Of a stretch of DNA of 35,591 nucleotides, positions 22,172-31,436 are shown in pieces. The position numbers and the translations under genes were made by a program. The notes beneath the pieces are model-generated. The model made no database searches and was not told the origin of the DNA. It saw only the letters and a program-made list of their open reading frames with translations. The stretch spans positions 1 to 35,591 of the forward strand of contig NZ_JAFNAW010000064.1 in the NCBI RefSeq assembly GCF_017356265.1, written 5' to 3'. Source of the stretch: Paracoccus fontiphilus. GTDB taxonomy: Bacteria > Pseudomonadota > Alphaproteobacteria > Rhodobacterales > Rhodobacteraceae. Positions within the stretch are counted from its first letter, which is position 1, and each line of letters opens with the position of its first letter.

Positions 22172-23893
22172 CTAGGGACGGGACTTGCCCTCGGTCCACT
22201 CGGCTTCCTCGGGCGGAACGACGTCGGGACGAACCAGGACCGGCTCATCGGCGGGCCGGGGCGCATCGGCGGGAAAGACGACCGGCTGCGGCTGCGGTTC
22301 CACTCGGGCGGGCGCCGGTTCCGGCGTGGTGATCGTGCGGGCGGGCTCGACCGCGACATAGTCGCTTTCGCGCGGCACCATGCCGGGGGCCACGTCGGCA
22401 ACCTCGACCCGGCGGGGCTTCGGCTTCTCGGGCGGCGGCATGTCGGTCACGGTTTCCTCGACCACGGGCTCGGCGACGACCTCGGATTGCGACGTGGCGG
22501 GCGCGTGCCGGGGCCCGCCGACCAGCAGCGGCAGCATCTCGGCCCCCTTGGTGGTCGTCACGCCCGAGTTCCGCAGTTCGGGCTCGCGCCAGGTCAGCGT
22601 GTCGAAGCCGCCGCAGCTGTCGCAGGTGGGCGCCCAGTCCGACATCACGTTGTGGCACTTGTCGCACACCCATTGCGGCCCGCGAGAGGCAGTCAGCGCG
22701 CGCGCCAGATAGCCGCGCACGACGCTGTCGTCCGCGCCCTCGCCCCGTTCCACCGCGGCCATGATCGACAGGGTCCGCACGGTCGGGTGCTTTTCGGCCA
22801 GATCGCCAAGCGCGCGGCGGGCGCCGGGGAAATCCTCGGCCGCCAGCAGCAGTTCGGCCTTGAGAAGGCGCGATTCCTCGTCGTTGGGGTTCTTGGCGAT
22901 CAGCCGCTCGAACCGGGTCAGGCGGGCCGACGGCGTCTCGTCGGGAACGATCTCGGCGTAGGCCGCCGCGACATCGGGATGCGGGCGCACCGACCAGGTC
23001 TTTTCCAGAACGCGGGACGCGTTCCGGTAATCCTTCTGCGCGACATAGCTGCGCGCCGCCAGCACCGCAGCCGGGATCAGGTCGGGCGAGGCCTTGTTGG
23101 CGGAAATCGCGGCTTCGCGCGCGCTGATCGAATTGCCCTGGGCCAGAACCTCGCTGGCTTCCTGCAGGGCCAGAACGGCGTCGCGGCGGATATGGACATC
23201 CTTGGGCAGGTCGCCCTGGCGGCGCTTGTCCTTCAGCAATTGCCGCGCGCCCTTCCAGTCATTCTGGCGCATCTCCAGATCCAGAAGCGTGTCCTGCAAC
23301 TCGCGGTGCTTGGGCTTAAGGGCATAGGCCTTTTGCGCCAGCAGCAGGGCGGTCGCGGTGTCGCCTTCGTCCATCTTCTGGCGCATCAGGCCCCGGATGC
23401 CGACAAAGCGGGTGCGGTCGTCCTCCAGAAGCGTGCGATACACCTGACCCGCGCGGGCCTTGTCACCCGCCACCTCGGCCGCCTGGGCGGACAAGAGGTT
23501 GGTGACATGCGGCATCTGCAGGTATTTCTCGGCCTTGGCGGCCTTGTCCTGGGCCAGCCTCCCCTCGCCCGAGGCGACGGCCAGCATCCCCTCGCCCAGG
23601 GCCGCATAGCCCTTGCGCTCGCGCGAGCGGGCGAAATAGCGGTTGATGGCGGTCTCGTCCCCGGCCAGGAAACGCAGAAAGGCCAGCGCCAGGCCCAGCG
23701 CCTTGAAGACCAGCCAGGCCAGCACCATCAGCACCAGAAGCGCCACGACCGCCTTGACGGGGGTCAGCACGTATTCCGTGCCGGCATATTCCACGCGCAG
23801 CATCTGCCCGGTTTCGGACAAATGAACCGCCCCCAGCGAGACAACCAGGACGACAGCAAAGAAGAACAGGATTTTCAGCAGGGACAGCAGCAT
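22172..23893 (-). CDS. hemY: HemY-type TPR membrane protein with C-terminal zinc ribbon
   Basis: 573 residues. Two N-terminal helices (about residues 2-22 and 42-64, within the HemY_N domain) anchor it in the inner membrane. A long helical TPR-like region follows (about 85-390), with repeats such as AAEVAGDKARAGQVYRTLLE and YRNASRVLEKTWSVRPHPD. Near residue 410 lies a CDKC / CDSC pair (CxxC-x10-CxxC) ending GGFDTLTWR, a rubredoxin-like zinc ribbon. The tail is Pro/Glu-rich and disordered. HemY proteins lie in hem operons and are linked to tetrapyrrole synthesis, though the biochemical role is unsettled. Start at ATG 23893 is 10 bases after the upstream gene stop. The N-terminal helices plus TPR plus metal ribbon layout recalls LapB. 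Confidence 0.85.
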   Translation of the reverse strand: MLLSLLKILFFFAVVLVVSLGAVHLSETGQMLRVEYAGTEYVLTPVKAVVALLVLMVLAWLVFKALGLALAFLRFLAGDETAINRYFARSRERKGYAALGEGMLAVASGEGRLAQDKAAKAEKYLQMPHVTNLLSAQAAEVAGDKARAGQVYRTLLEDDRTRFVGIRGLMRQKMDEGDTATALLLAQKAYALKPKHRELQDTLLDLEMRQNDWKGARQLLKDKRRQGDLPKDVHIRRDAVLALQEASEVLAQGNSISAREAAISANKASPDLIPAAVLAARSYVAQKDYRNASRVLEKTWSVRPHPDVAAAYAEIVPDETPSARLTRFERLIAKNPNDEESRLLKAELLLAAEDFPGARRALGDLAEKHPTVRTLSIMAAVERGEGADDSVVRGYLARALTASRGPQWVCDKCHNVMSDWAPTCDSCGGFDTLTWREPELRNSGVTTTKGAEMLPLLVGGPRHAPATSQSEVVAEPVVEETVTDMPPPEKPKPRRVEVADVAPGMVPRESDYVAVEPARTITTPEPAPARVEPQPQPVVFPADAPRPADEPVLVRPDVVPPEEAEWTEGKSRP

Positions 23894-23903
23894 TGCCCGG
23901 ACC

Positions 23904-25229
23904 TCAGTTTGAAGGGGCGGACAGGTCGGACAGGGCCGCCTGCGCATCGCGATAGGCCGTGGCGCCCGTCAGCCACTCGGCCATGGCGGGGGCGGTCTTG
24001 CCCGGTTCCGGCAGCGCCTCGATCTCGGCCACGGCATCCGCGATGCGGCCAGCCTCGACAGCCTCGTTGGCGCGCGACAGGATCGCGTCGGGATCGCTGC
24101 CTTCTCGCGCCTCGACGGAACGGGCGCCGGTCTGGGCGCGGATGAAGTTGGTGAACAGGCTGCCGTTCCCGGCCGCGCTTTCCTCGCGCAGCGAGGTCCG
24201 CAGGGCGGCGCGCGCGGCCTCGGGGAAGCCGGCCTGCAGGCTGTCCAGGCTGGGAACCTCGCGGGTCAGGGCCTCGGGCGCCTCGAGGCCCGCGCCTTCC
24301 AGCGTCTGGCGGGCCTCGTCGGGGGTCACGCCGCGATCCAGCGCGGTCTGCAGCGCGGCGACGGCGGCCACGGCTTCGGCCCGGCGGGTGGTCTGGGCCG
24401 CGGCTTCCTGCAACTGCTGGGCCTCGGCCTGGGCGGCGTTGATCTGGGCTTGCGCGGCCTGGGCTGCGGTCTGGATCTGCTGTTCCAGCGTGCCCGCCTG
24501 ATCGGCCAGCGTCTGCACGCGCGCGGCCAGTTCGGGGTCGATCTGGGGACGCGCCGTCAGTTCCTCGATCCGGGCCGCCTGCTGTTCCACCTGCTGGCGC
24601 AAGGCGGCCAACTCCTCGGGCGAGGCGCCCGCCGGGGCCTGCGGCTGGTCCGGCGCGGCGGCAAGCTCGGCCCGCAGGGCCTCGATCCGCTCGGCCGTGG
24701 CGGCTTCCGCGGCGCTGACGGCCTCGGCCCGGATCGCGTCGGCATCGACCTGAGCGGCCTGCGGCGTCTCGGCGGGCTGGGGGGGCAGCCAGCCCTGGGG
24801 CAGGTGCGGCAAGGCCCAGATGGTGGCGGCGGACCCCAGCCCGGCGGCGACGACGCCCCCCAGGACCACGGGCCAGAAGCCGGTCTTGCGGACGGTGACG
24901 TTCTGCACCGGCGCGGGGCCCGACGCAGGCGTGTCGCGCAGGATGGCCTCGGGCGCGGCATCCCCGGGGGCGCCCTTCGGCCCGGTGTCCCTTGTCCCGG
25001 CATCAGTCTTCCGTTCGGCGGCGGGATGCTGCCCCGCGGCGTCGCCCAGCAGCGTCGAATCGATGGGCTTGATCTCGGCTTCGGTCGCGGCCGCCGCGCC
25101 GGTTCCTTCCCCCGCGTCGGTCGAGGCGATCACGCCCGGATCGGCGGGTTCCTTTTTCAGCATCAGGGGCGTCTGTTCCCGCGAGCTTTCGGCTTTGCCT
25201 GCGCTAGAGGTCTTGTCTGGCTTTTTCAC
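23904..25229 (-). CDS. Mitofilin-like membrane protein (COG4223 type) in the hem operon
   Basis: 441 residues from GTG 25229, chosen because VKKPDKTSSAGKAESS is a plausible charged N-terminus with a GGGGA site upstream. A disordered acidic region (about 1-115) precedes one transmembrane helix (FWPVVLGGVVAAGLGSAATI, about 120-140). Then comes a long Ala/Gln/Glu coiled coil (about 165-310) and a C-terminal helical domain with SLDSLQAGFPEAARAALR and FTNFIRAQTGARSV. This is the pattern of alphaproteobacterial mitofilin (Mic60) relatives, which shape inner membranes. It sits between hemD and hemY, where many bacteria have hemX, so it may also be read as a HemX analogue. Confidence 0.8.
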   Translation of the reverse strand: MKKPDKTSSAGKAESSREQTPLMLKKEPADPGVIASTDAGEGTGAAAATEAEIKPIDSTLLGDAAGQHPAAERKTDAGTRDTGPKGAPGDAAPEAILRDTPASGPAPVQNVTVRKTGFWPVVLGGVVAAGLGSAATIWALPHLPQGWLPPQPAETPQAAQVDADAIRAEAVSAAEAATAERIEALRAELAAAPDQPQAPAGASPEELAALRQQVEQQAARIEELTARPQIDPELAARVQTLADQAGTLEQQIQTAAQAAQAQINAAQAEAQQLQEAAAQTTRRAEAVAAVAALQTALDRGVTPDEARQTLEGAGLEAPEALTREVPSLDSLQAGFPEAARAALRTSLREESAAGNGSLFTNFIRAQTGARSVEAREGSDPDAILSRANEAVEAGRIADAVAEIEALPEPGKTAPAMAEWLTGATAYRDAQAALSDLSAPSN

Positions 25230-25320
25230 GTCTTGTCCCCGTCCTCGCGGCGGCAATCCCCGCCGCGCTTTGGCCCGTAGACTAATCAGCCGGGGGCCGC
25301 TTCTCAACCCGCCCTGCGCA

Positions 25321-25980
25321 TCATTGTTCCGCAAGGGAAAGGCCGCGGATCGCGGCGGCCATGGCAGCGGCATCAGGGGAATCGGCGACGCGGCGGCCCG
25401 CGGCCGGTCCCTGCCACGCCGCCATCGCCGCATCGCTGATCGCGACAAGCCACAAGGGCGCACGCGCGCCATGGGCGGCATCGGCGACCAGCCGCGCGCT
25501 CCGGGGGGAAAACAGCGGCAGGACGACCGGCGCACCGCCTGCCAGCAACGCCTGCGCCTCAAGGGTCAGCGGCACCGCCTGCTGATCATAGACCACCACC
25601 CCCGGCACCGGCAGCACGCGGGCCAGATGGCGCCCATGGGGGTGGACCAGCGGCACACCTGCGGCCTCGATCATCGGCAGCAGCCCTTCGGCAAAGCCGT
25701 TCCCCTCGCGCACGTCGAAGCCTGCCGCCCGTGCGACCCGCGCGGTATGCCCGCCGACGCAAAGCGCCAGCCGGCCGCGGCCGGGCCCGGCCGATCCCAC
25801 CGCGTGGGCCGAGGTGAACACCAGCCCCGGCGCATCGCGCAGCTGCCTGCCATCATGATCCACCGCCACGATCCGCAGGATCGGGGACAACACCGCGTGC
25901 CAGTCCGGCAGCATCGCCGCGAAGCGACGTGAATCCGCCAGCGGGCGGGTCAGCAGCAGGGCGGGCGTGGCGCTGGACAT
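25321..25980 (-). CDS. hemD: Uroporphyrinogen-III synthase
   Basis: 219 residues from ATG 25980, where GGGGA is better spaced than for the ATG two codons earlier. HemD closes hydroxymethylbilane to uroporphyrinogen III, the branch-point of haem, sirohaem and bacteriochlorophyll. HemD sequences are weakly conserved, but the layout fits: [13 protein letters not shown] at the start, [14 protein letters not shown] near residue 55, and a second domain with [16 protein letters not shown] near 165. Length is a little short of the usual 230-260. It heads the hemD / mitofilin-like / hemY cluster and is divergent from tsaD, an arrangement common in alphaproteobacteria. hemC is not in the window. Confidence 0.82.
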   Translation of the reverse strand: MSSATPALLLTRPLADSRRFAAMLPDWHAVLSPILRIVAVDHDGRQLRDAPGLVFTSAHAVGSAGPGRGRLALCVGGHTARVARAAGFDVREGNGFAEGLLPMIEAAGVPLVHPHGRHLARVLPVPGVVVYDQQAVPLTLEAQALLAGGAPVVLPLFSPRSARLVADAAHGARAPLWLVAISDAAMAAWQGPAAGRRVADSPDAAAMAAAIRGLSLAEQ

Positions 25981-26046
25981 TGGCATCCCCTGTCGTCGAT
26001 GCTAGGGCCTACAGGCGTAAGCGCCATTCCCCCGCCCGGCAAGAGC

Positions 26047-27117
26047 ATGGACGACCAGCAGATTTTCCTTGGCATCGAAAGCAGTTGCGACGACACCGCC
26101 GCCGCGCTGGTGACGGGCGACCGGCGGATTCTCGCCTCGGTCGTCAGCAGCCAGACCGCGCTCCATGCCGACTTCGGCGGCGTGGTGCCGGAAATCGCGG
26201 CGCGCGCCCATGCGGAACGGCTGGATCTGGTCGTCGAACAGGCCCTGTCGCAGGCGGGGATCGCATTGCGCGATGTCACCGCCGTGGCCGTGACCGCCGG
26301 ACCCGGCCTGATCGGCGGGGTCATGGCGGGCGTGATGTGCGCCAAGGGCATCGCCGCCGGGGCGGGCCTGCCGCTGGTCGGCGTGAACCACCTGGCGGGC
26401 CACGCGCTGACGCCGCGCCTGACGGACGGGATCGGCTTTTCCTACCTGATGCTGCTGGTGTCCGGCGGCCATTGCCAGTTCCTCCGCGTGGACGGCCCCG
26501 AGGATTTCACCCGCCTTGGCGGCACGATCGACGACGCCCCCGGCGAGGCTTTCGACAAGCTGGCCAAGCTTCTGGCCCTGCCCCAGCCCGGCGGCCCCTC
26601 GGTCGAGGCCGAGGCGGCGGGCGGCGATCCCGACCGCTTTGCCCTGCCCCGCCCCTTGCTGGACCGGCCCGGATGCGACCTGTCGTTTTCCGGCCTCAAG
26701 ACCGCTGCCCTGCGGCTGCGCGACGGGTTGATCGCGGACCAGGGCGGGCTGCGCCAGGCGGATCGGGCCGATCTCTGCGCCGCCTTCCAGGCCGCCGTGG
26801 CCGATGTCCTGGCCGAGAAATCCCGCCGCGCCCTTGCCGCAAGCCCCGCCCCTGTCCTGGCCGTCGCGGGCGGCGTCGCCGCCAACCGCGCGATCCGCAC
26901 CGCCCTGGAACAGGTGGCGCGGGATGCAGGCGCGCGCTTTCTGGCCCCGCCGCTGGCGCTGTGCACCGACAACGGCGCCATGATCGCCTGGGCCGGAGCC
27001 GAGCGGTTCGCCCTTGGCCATCGCGACGGCATGGATCTGGCCGCCCGTCCCCGCTGGCCGCTGGACCACAGCGCCGCGCCGATGCTGGGCGGCGGCAAGA
27101 AGGGGGCCAAGGCATGA
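26047..27117 (+). CDS. tsaD: tRNA N6-threonylcarbamoyladenosine transferase subunit
   Basis: 356-residue ASKHA-fold ATPase that transfers the threonylcarbamoyl group to A37 of ANN-decoding tRNAs, together with TsaB and TsaE. Motifs seen: [16 protein letters not shown] at the N-terminus, the iron-binding HxxxH in VNHLAGHAL (about residues 113-121), LLVSGGHCQ near 139, [11 protein letters not shown] near 168, SFSGLKTA near 218, and [10 protein letters not shown] near 276. ATG 26047 is followed immediately by the conserved start. The partner tsaB begins at the end of this window. The stop overlaps gpsA (ATGA). Confidence 0.97.
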   Translation: MDDQQIFLGIESSCDDTAAALVTGDRRILASVVSSQTALHADFGGVVPEIAARAHAERLDLVVEQALSQAGIALRDVTAVAVTAGPGLIGGVMAGVMCAKGIAAGAGLPLVGVNHLAGHALTPRLTDGIGFSYLMLLVSGGHCQFLRVDGPEDFTRLGGTIDDAPGEAFDKLAKLLALPQPGGPSVEAEAAGGDPDRFALPRPLLDRPGCDLSFSGLKTAALRLRDGLIADQGGLRQADRADLCAAFQAAVADVLAEKSRRALAASPAPVLAVAGGVAANRAIRTALEQVARDAGARFLAPPLALCTDNGAMIAWAGAERFALGHRDGMDLAARPRWPLDHSAAPMLGGGKKGAKA

Positions 27118-28055
27118 GCATCGCGATCCTGGGCGCGGGCGCTTTCGGCACGGCGCTTGCCGTGGCCCTGGCTGCAAGGGGCCCGGTGACCCTATGGGCG
27201 CGCGACACAAGCTGGGGTCGCGACAACCCGCGCCTGCCGGGCGTGACGCTGCCGGATGCAATCCATGTGACGGACGACCTGGGGGACGCCGCGCGGGCCA
27301 ATACGCTGCTGCTGGCCCTGCCGGCGCAGGCCTTGGGCGGCTTTCTGGCCGGTCATGCGGTGCTGCTGGACGGCAAGCGCCTGGTCAGCACGGCCAAGGG
27401 CATCGACCTGTCCAAGCTGACCGGCCCCTCCGCGCTGCTGGCCGACGCCTGCCCGCAGGCCACGGTCGCGGTCCTGACCGGCCCCTCCTTTGCCGCCGAC
27501 ATCGCGCGCGGGCTGCCCACCGCGCTGACCCTGGCCTGTGCGGACGGCGATGCGGGCAAGGCGTTGCAGCACACGCTGTCCACTCCTGTCCTGCGGCTTT
27601 ACCGGACCACCGACGTGACGGGCGCCGAACTGGGCGGCGCGCTGAAGAACGTCATCGCCATCGCGGCGGGCGTCGTGATCGGCGCGGGCCTGGGCGACAG
27701 CGCGCGCGCCGCGATCGTCACCCGCGGCTTTGCCGAGATGACCCGCCTTGCCGCCCGCCTGGGGGCACGCCCCGAAACGCTGACCGGCCTGTCAGGCCTG
27801 GGCGATCTGACGCTGACCTGCACCTCGGCCCAGTCGCGCAACTTCCGCTATGGCCAGGCTCTGGGCAGCGAGCAGCCCTTCGACAGCGCCACCACTGTGG
27901 AAGGCGCCGCCACCGCCCGCGCCGTCGCGGCCCTGTCCCGCCGGCTGGGCTGCGACATGCCCGTCGCCGCCATGGTCGCCGCCCTTGCCGAAGGCCGGGT
28001 TTCGGTCGACAACGCGGCAGAGATGCTGATGACCCGCCCCCTGAAAGAGGAATGA
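27114..28055 (+). CDS. gpsA: Glycerol-3-phosphate dehydrogenase [NAD(P)+]
   Basis: 313-residue cytoplasmic enzyme reducing dihydroxyacetone phosphate to sn-glycerol-3-phosphate for phospholipid synthesis. The Rossmann motif [10 protein letters not shown] is at residues 7-16, STAKGID near 98 and [18 protein letters not shown] near 125. The catalytic lysine is in [13 protein letters not shown] near 180, and substrate-binding [10 protein letters not shown] near 243. It is coupled to tsaD by a four-base overlap, a gene order frequent in alphaproteobacteria, and followed after one base by the YciI gene. No defects are seen. Confidence 0.97.
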   Translation: MSIAILGAGAFGTALAVALAARGPVTLWARDTSWGRDNPRLPGVTLPDAIHVTDDLGDAARANTLLLALPAQALGGFLAGHAVLLDGKRLVSTAKGIDLSKLTGPSALLADACPQATVAVLTGPSFAADIARGLPTALTLACADGDAGKALQHTLSTPVLRLYRTTDVTGAELGGALKNVIAIAAGVVIGAGLGDSARAAIVTRGFAEMTRLAARLGARPETLTGLSGLGDLTLTCTSAQSRNFRYGQALGSEQPFDSATTVEGAATARAVAALSRRLGCDMPVAAMVAALAEGRVSVDNAAEMLMTRPLKEE

Positions 28056-28056
28056 G

Positions 28057-28328
28057 ATGCCCCTGTTCGCCCTGATCTGCCGCGACAAGCCCGGCGCGCT
28101 GGAAACCCGCATGGCCAACCGCGAAGCCCACCTGGCCTATGTCCGCGACACCGGCGTCGTGCTGTTCGGCGGCCCGATGCTGTCCGGGGGCGAGATGCGC
28201 GGCTCGCTTCTGGTGCTGGAGGCCGACAGCCTGGATGCGGCCAAAGCCTGGGCCGCAAGCGACCCCTATGGCCTGGCCGGGCTGTTCGATTCGGTCGAGA
28301 TCACCGAATGGAAGAAGGTGATCGGCTG

Positions 28329-28329
<1 letters not shown>
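28057..28329 (+). CDS. YciI family protein
   Basis: 90-residue single-domain protein with the YciI ferredoxin-like fold pattern: PLFALICRDKPGALETRMAN, REAHLAYVRDTGVVLFGGPM and ADSLDAAKAWAASDPYGLAGL, ending SVEITEWKKVIG. The family is related to muconolactone isomerase; the role of the stand-alone protein is not established. It starts one base after gpsA ends and overlaps the EVE gene by one base (TGATG), so all three are co-translated. Confidence 0.9.
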
Positions 28330-28742
<413 letters not shown>

Positions 28743-28800
28743 CCGCTCTTTCATCTTGGTCCAAATATCCCGGGGGCCCGGGGGCTGGCCCCCGGCTTGC
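28743..28800. repeat. GC-rich hairpin repeat of a kind dispersed in Rhodobacteraceae
   Basis: Directly after the EVE stop the sequence CTTTCATCTTGGTCCAAATA (28747-28766) leads into TCCCGGGGGCC and a 7-bp hairpin CCGGGGG-CTGG-CCCCCGG (28778-28795). From memory, very similar CTTTCATCTT...AAATA...CCGGGGG units occur at many gene ends in Rhodobacteraceae genomes. It could act as terminator or REP-like element. Only one copy is in this window. Confidence 0.5.
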
Positions 28801-28860
28801 CGCTTCATTCCGCCGCACCGCCGCATTAAGGTCCGGGCGGCACAACCACAGGACACACCC

Positions 28861-29112
28861 ATGACCCAGCGCCTGCACCTTGTCTTCGGCGGCGAACTGA
28901 CCGACCCGCAGGGCACCCAGTTCCGCGACACCGACAACATCCACATCGTCGGCATCTTCCCGAACTACCAGGCCGCCTATGACGCCTGGAAGGCCGAGGC
29001 GCAGCGGACGGTGGACAGCGCCCATACCCGGTACTTCATCGCCCACCTGCACCGCCTGCGCGACGAGGAAGCCGCCGCCAGCCCGACCGAGGAGCTTGGC
29101 GTCAAGGGCTGA
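28861..29112 (+). CDS. DUF4170 family small protein
   Basis: 83 residues matching DUF4170: QRLHLVFGGELTDPQGTQF, then DIHIVGIFPNYQAAYDAWKA in nearly this form (NIHIVGIFPNYQ) and TRYFIAHLHRLRDEE. It is a compact alpha/beta protein found in alphaproteobacteria, usually next to the waaA/lpxK genes as here. Function unknown; context suggests a link to lipid A or Kdo assembly. It is followed after 20 bases by the WaaA-like gene. Confidence 0.85.
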   Translation: MTQRLHLVFGGELTDPQGTQFRDTDNIHIVGIFPNYQAAYDAWKAEAQRTVDSAHTRYFIAHLHRLRDEEAAASPTEELGVKG

Positions 29113-29132
29113 CCCGCCCGGCGCCGCAGGGA

Positions 29133-30296
29133 ATGGCCGGGGTCGGGATGGGCATCGGGCGGATCAGCCTCTGGCTGCAGAACCGTCGCGCGGCGGATCG
29201 GGAAACCGCGCCCGTCCCCGATGTCCCCCAGGGCAGCGGCCCGCTGCTGCTGGTGCATGTGTCGCCCGACGGGCGCGCGGCCTTCACGCAGGTGCAGCGC
29301 CGCCTGATGCGGGCCCGGTCCGACCTGCGCATCCTGGAACTGGCCGACCCCGCCCTGCCGCATGCAGAGACGCTGATGCAGGCCGGTCCTGCCGCGCTGC
29401 TGCTTCTCGGTTCGGACCTGCCGCCGGCCCTGATCACCGCCGCAGGCCGCTGCGACGTGCCGGTCATCCTGGCCGAGGCGCGCCTTGCCCCCGAGGATGC
29501 GGCCTGGACCCTTCGCGCGCTGTCCCGCCGCGAATTGCTGCGCCAGATGCGCGCCGTGCTGGTGACCGATCCTGCCAGCCAGGCCACCGCGCTGCGCATG
29601 GGCGCCGATCGCGGGCGGGTCACGATGACCGGCCCCGTGGCCGAGATCCGCGACCCCCTTCCCTGTTCCGAGGCCGAGCGCAGCATCATGGCCCAGCTTC
29701 TGCGGGGGCGCCACGCCTGGCTGGCGGCGGCCGTCCCCCCGGACGAGGAAGGCGCCGTGCTGAACGCCCATCACGCGGCCCTGGCGCAGTCGCATCGCGC
29801 GCTGCTGTTCCTCGCGCCCCGCGACCCGGCCCGCATCGAGCCCCTGGCCGACGAGATCGAGGCCAGCGGCCTGGTCGTTGCGCGCCGCTCCCTGGACGAG
29901 GACCCGACTGACGACGTCCATGTCATGCTGACGGACGGCGCGACCGAGATGGGGCTGTGGTACCGCCTTGCGCCCGTCACCTATCTGGGCGGGACCCTGG
30001 GCGGCGACGACGAGGCTGCCCGCCACCCGTTCGAACCCGCGGCCCTGGGCTCGGCCATCGTCCATGGCCCGCATACGGAACGCTTCGCCACCGAATGGCA
30101 GCAGCTTGGCGGCGCGGGCGCCGCGCGCCAGGTCGGCGGCCCCGACGAACTGGCCGCGGCCATCGCCGAACTGTCGCAGCCCGACCTGATCGCCACGCTG
30201 GCCAGCAACGCCTGGACCGTCAGCACCGGCGGCGCCGACGTGACCATGCGCATCTGCGCGCCTGTCCTGGATGCCATCGCAAAGGACCGTTCATGA
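29133..30296 (+). CDS. WaaA-like (Kdo transferase family) protein with degenerate catalytic motifs
   Basis: 387 residues, related to 3-deoxy-D-manno-octulosonic acid transferase, which adds Kdo to lipid A precursor at the inner membrane. The C-terminal Rossmann domain is recognisable: [15 protein letters not shown] near residue 170, [17 protein letters not shown] near 228, [19 protein letters not shown] near 273 and HGPHTERF near 315. The N-terminal domain is poor. The VHVSPDG segment stands where WaaA normally has a VSVGE motif with the catalytic Glu, and the METELWPN block is replaced by [10 protein letters not shown]. It is also shorter than usual (about 420). It may be a non-catalytic or altered paralogue. 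It is coupled to lpxK by ATGA. ATG 29133 lacks a good ribosome site; ATG 29148 is an alternative. Confidence 0.75.
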   Translation: MAGVGMGIGRISLWLQNRRAADRETAPVPDVPQGSGPLLLVHVSPDGRAAFTQVQRRLMRARSDLRILELADPALPHAETLMQAGPAALLLLGSDLPPALITAAGRCDVPVILAEARLAPEDAAWTLRALSRRELLRQMRAVLVTDPASQATALRMGADRGRVTMTGPVAEIRDPLPCSEAERSIMAQLLRGRHAWLAAAVPPDEEGAVLNAHHAALAQSHRALLFLAPRDPARIEPLADEIEASGLVVARRSLDEDPTDDVHVMLTDGATEMGLWYRLAPVTYLGGTLGGDDEAARHPFEPAALGSAIVHGPHTERFATEWQQLGGAGAARQVGGPDELAAAIAELSQPDLIATLASNAWTVSTGGADVTMRICAPVLDAIAKDRS

Positions 30297-31279
30297 AACG
30301 CGCCCCCGCCTTCTGGTACCTGCGCCCGCCGACGCTGGCGGCGCGCCTGTTGTCGCCCCTGGGCGCGGCCTATGCCCGCGCGACGGCCCGACGTTTGGCG
30401 AAGGGCCCACGGACGCGGGTCGGCGTGCCGGTGATCTGCGTGGGCAACCTCAATGCCGGGGGGACCGGCAAGACGCCCACGGTGATCCACCTGCAACAGG
30501 TTCTGCAAGCGCGCGGCATCGCGGCCCATGTCGTGTCGCGCGGCTATGGCGGCAGCGCCGACGGTCCCCTGCGGGTCGAGGAAGCACGCCACGATGCCGC
30601 CCTGACCGGGGACGAGCCGCTGCTGATGGCGGCCTTCGGGCCGGTCTGGGTGTCCAAGGACCGGCTGGCCGGCGCGCGGGCGGCGGTCGCCGGTGGCGCC
30701 GGGGCGATTATCCTGGACGACGGCTTCCAGGACCCGGCGCTTGCCCATGACCTGTCGGTGGTCGTCGTCGATGCCGCCAAGGGCTTCGGCAACGGCTTGT
30801 GCATCCCCGCCGGACCCTTGCGCGAACCCGTGGCGGCCGGCCTTGCCCGCACGGACCTGCTGCTTTCCGTCGGGCCGCCCGAGGCGCAGGCCCGCTTTGC
30901 CGCCCCGCCCGAGGCCCCGGCGCATCTGCGGGGGGTCCTGGCGCCCTTGCGGATGGGCATGGACTGGCAGGACCATCGCGTGCTGGCCTTCGCAGGCATC
31001 GGTCATCCCGAAAAGTTCTTCGCCACCCTTGCCGGGCTTGGTGCCGAGTTGGTCCGGGCCGAGGCGCTGGAGGATCACCAGCCCTTCACCCCGGCGCTTC
31101 TGACCCGGCTGGAAACCGAGGCGCGGCTGGTGGGTGCACAGCTTGTCACCACCGAAAAGGACGCGGCCCGCCTGCCCCGGTCCTTCCGGCCCAAGGTGAT
31201 GACCCTGCCCGTGCGCCTGGCCCTTGACGATCCCGGTTCGCTGGACCGCGCCCTGGACCGGTTGTTTCCGCGTCCCTGA
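30293..31279 (+). CDS. lpxK: Tetraacyldisaccharide 4'-kinase
   Basis: 328-residue membrane-associated kinase that phosphorylates the 4' position of the lipid A disaccharide. The Walker A-like P-loop is in [18 protein letters not shown] (about residues 52-69), followed by VVSRGYGG near 85, GDEPLLMA near 109, the conserved [22 protein letters not shown] near 140 and GIGHPEKFF near 239. A short hydrophobic N-terminal region ([15 protein letters not shown]) fits membrane attachment. ATG 30293 overlaps the WaaA-like stop. It is the last gene of the lipid A group. Confidence 0.96.
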   Translation: MKRAPAFWYLRPPTLAARLLSPLGAAYARATARRLAKGPRTRVGVPVICVGNLNAGGTGKTPTVIHLQQVLQARGIAAHVVSRGYGGSADGPLRVEEARHDAALTGDEPLLMAAFGPVWVSKDRLAGARAAVAGGAGAIILDDGFQDPALAHDLSVVVVDAAKGFGNGLCIPAGPLREPVAAGLARTDLLLSVGPPEAQARFAAPPEAPAHLRGVLAPLRMGMDWQDHRVLAFAGIGHPEKFFATLAGLGAELVRAEALEDHQPFTPALLTRLETEARLVGAQLVTTEKDAARLPRSFRPKVMTLPVRLALDDPGSLDRALDRLFPRP

Positions 31280-31351
31280 TCTTTGCAATCGCGCTCACAC
31301 ACCCGATATAGGGTCAAAGGGGTCGATCCGGCCCGCTAGGAAAGGACGGGA

Positions 31352-31432
31352 ATGTCGCAGAAGGCCATTCAGCGGCTCAGCTTCTATCTGCTGGTTCTGG
31401 TGACGCTTTATGCGTCCTTCGGGGCGGGCTGA
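31352..31432 (+). CDS. 26-residue single-helix membrane peptide
   Basis: A short frame too small for routine gene calling: ATG 31352 follows AGGAAAGGACGGG, and the product begins MSQKAIQRLSFYLL, continues as one hydrophobic helix (VLVTLYASFGAG) and stops at 31432. The start is amphipathic and basic. It ends five bases before the XpaC-like ATG, so the two are probably co-transcribed. A real small membrane protein is likely; function is unknown. Confidence 0.5.
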   Translation: MSQKAIQRLSFYLLVLVTLYASFGAG

Positions 31433-31436
31433 GGAC

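Noticed and set aside
22157..24145. 662-codon plus-strand frame opposite hemY
   Set aside because: Composition typical of an antisense shadow (Gly/Arg/Gln-rich); hemY domains account for the region.
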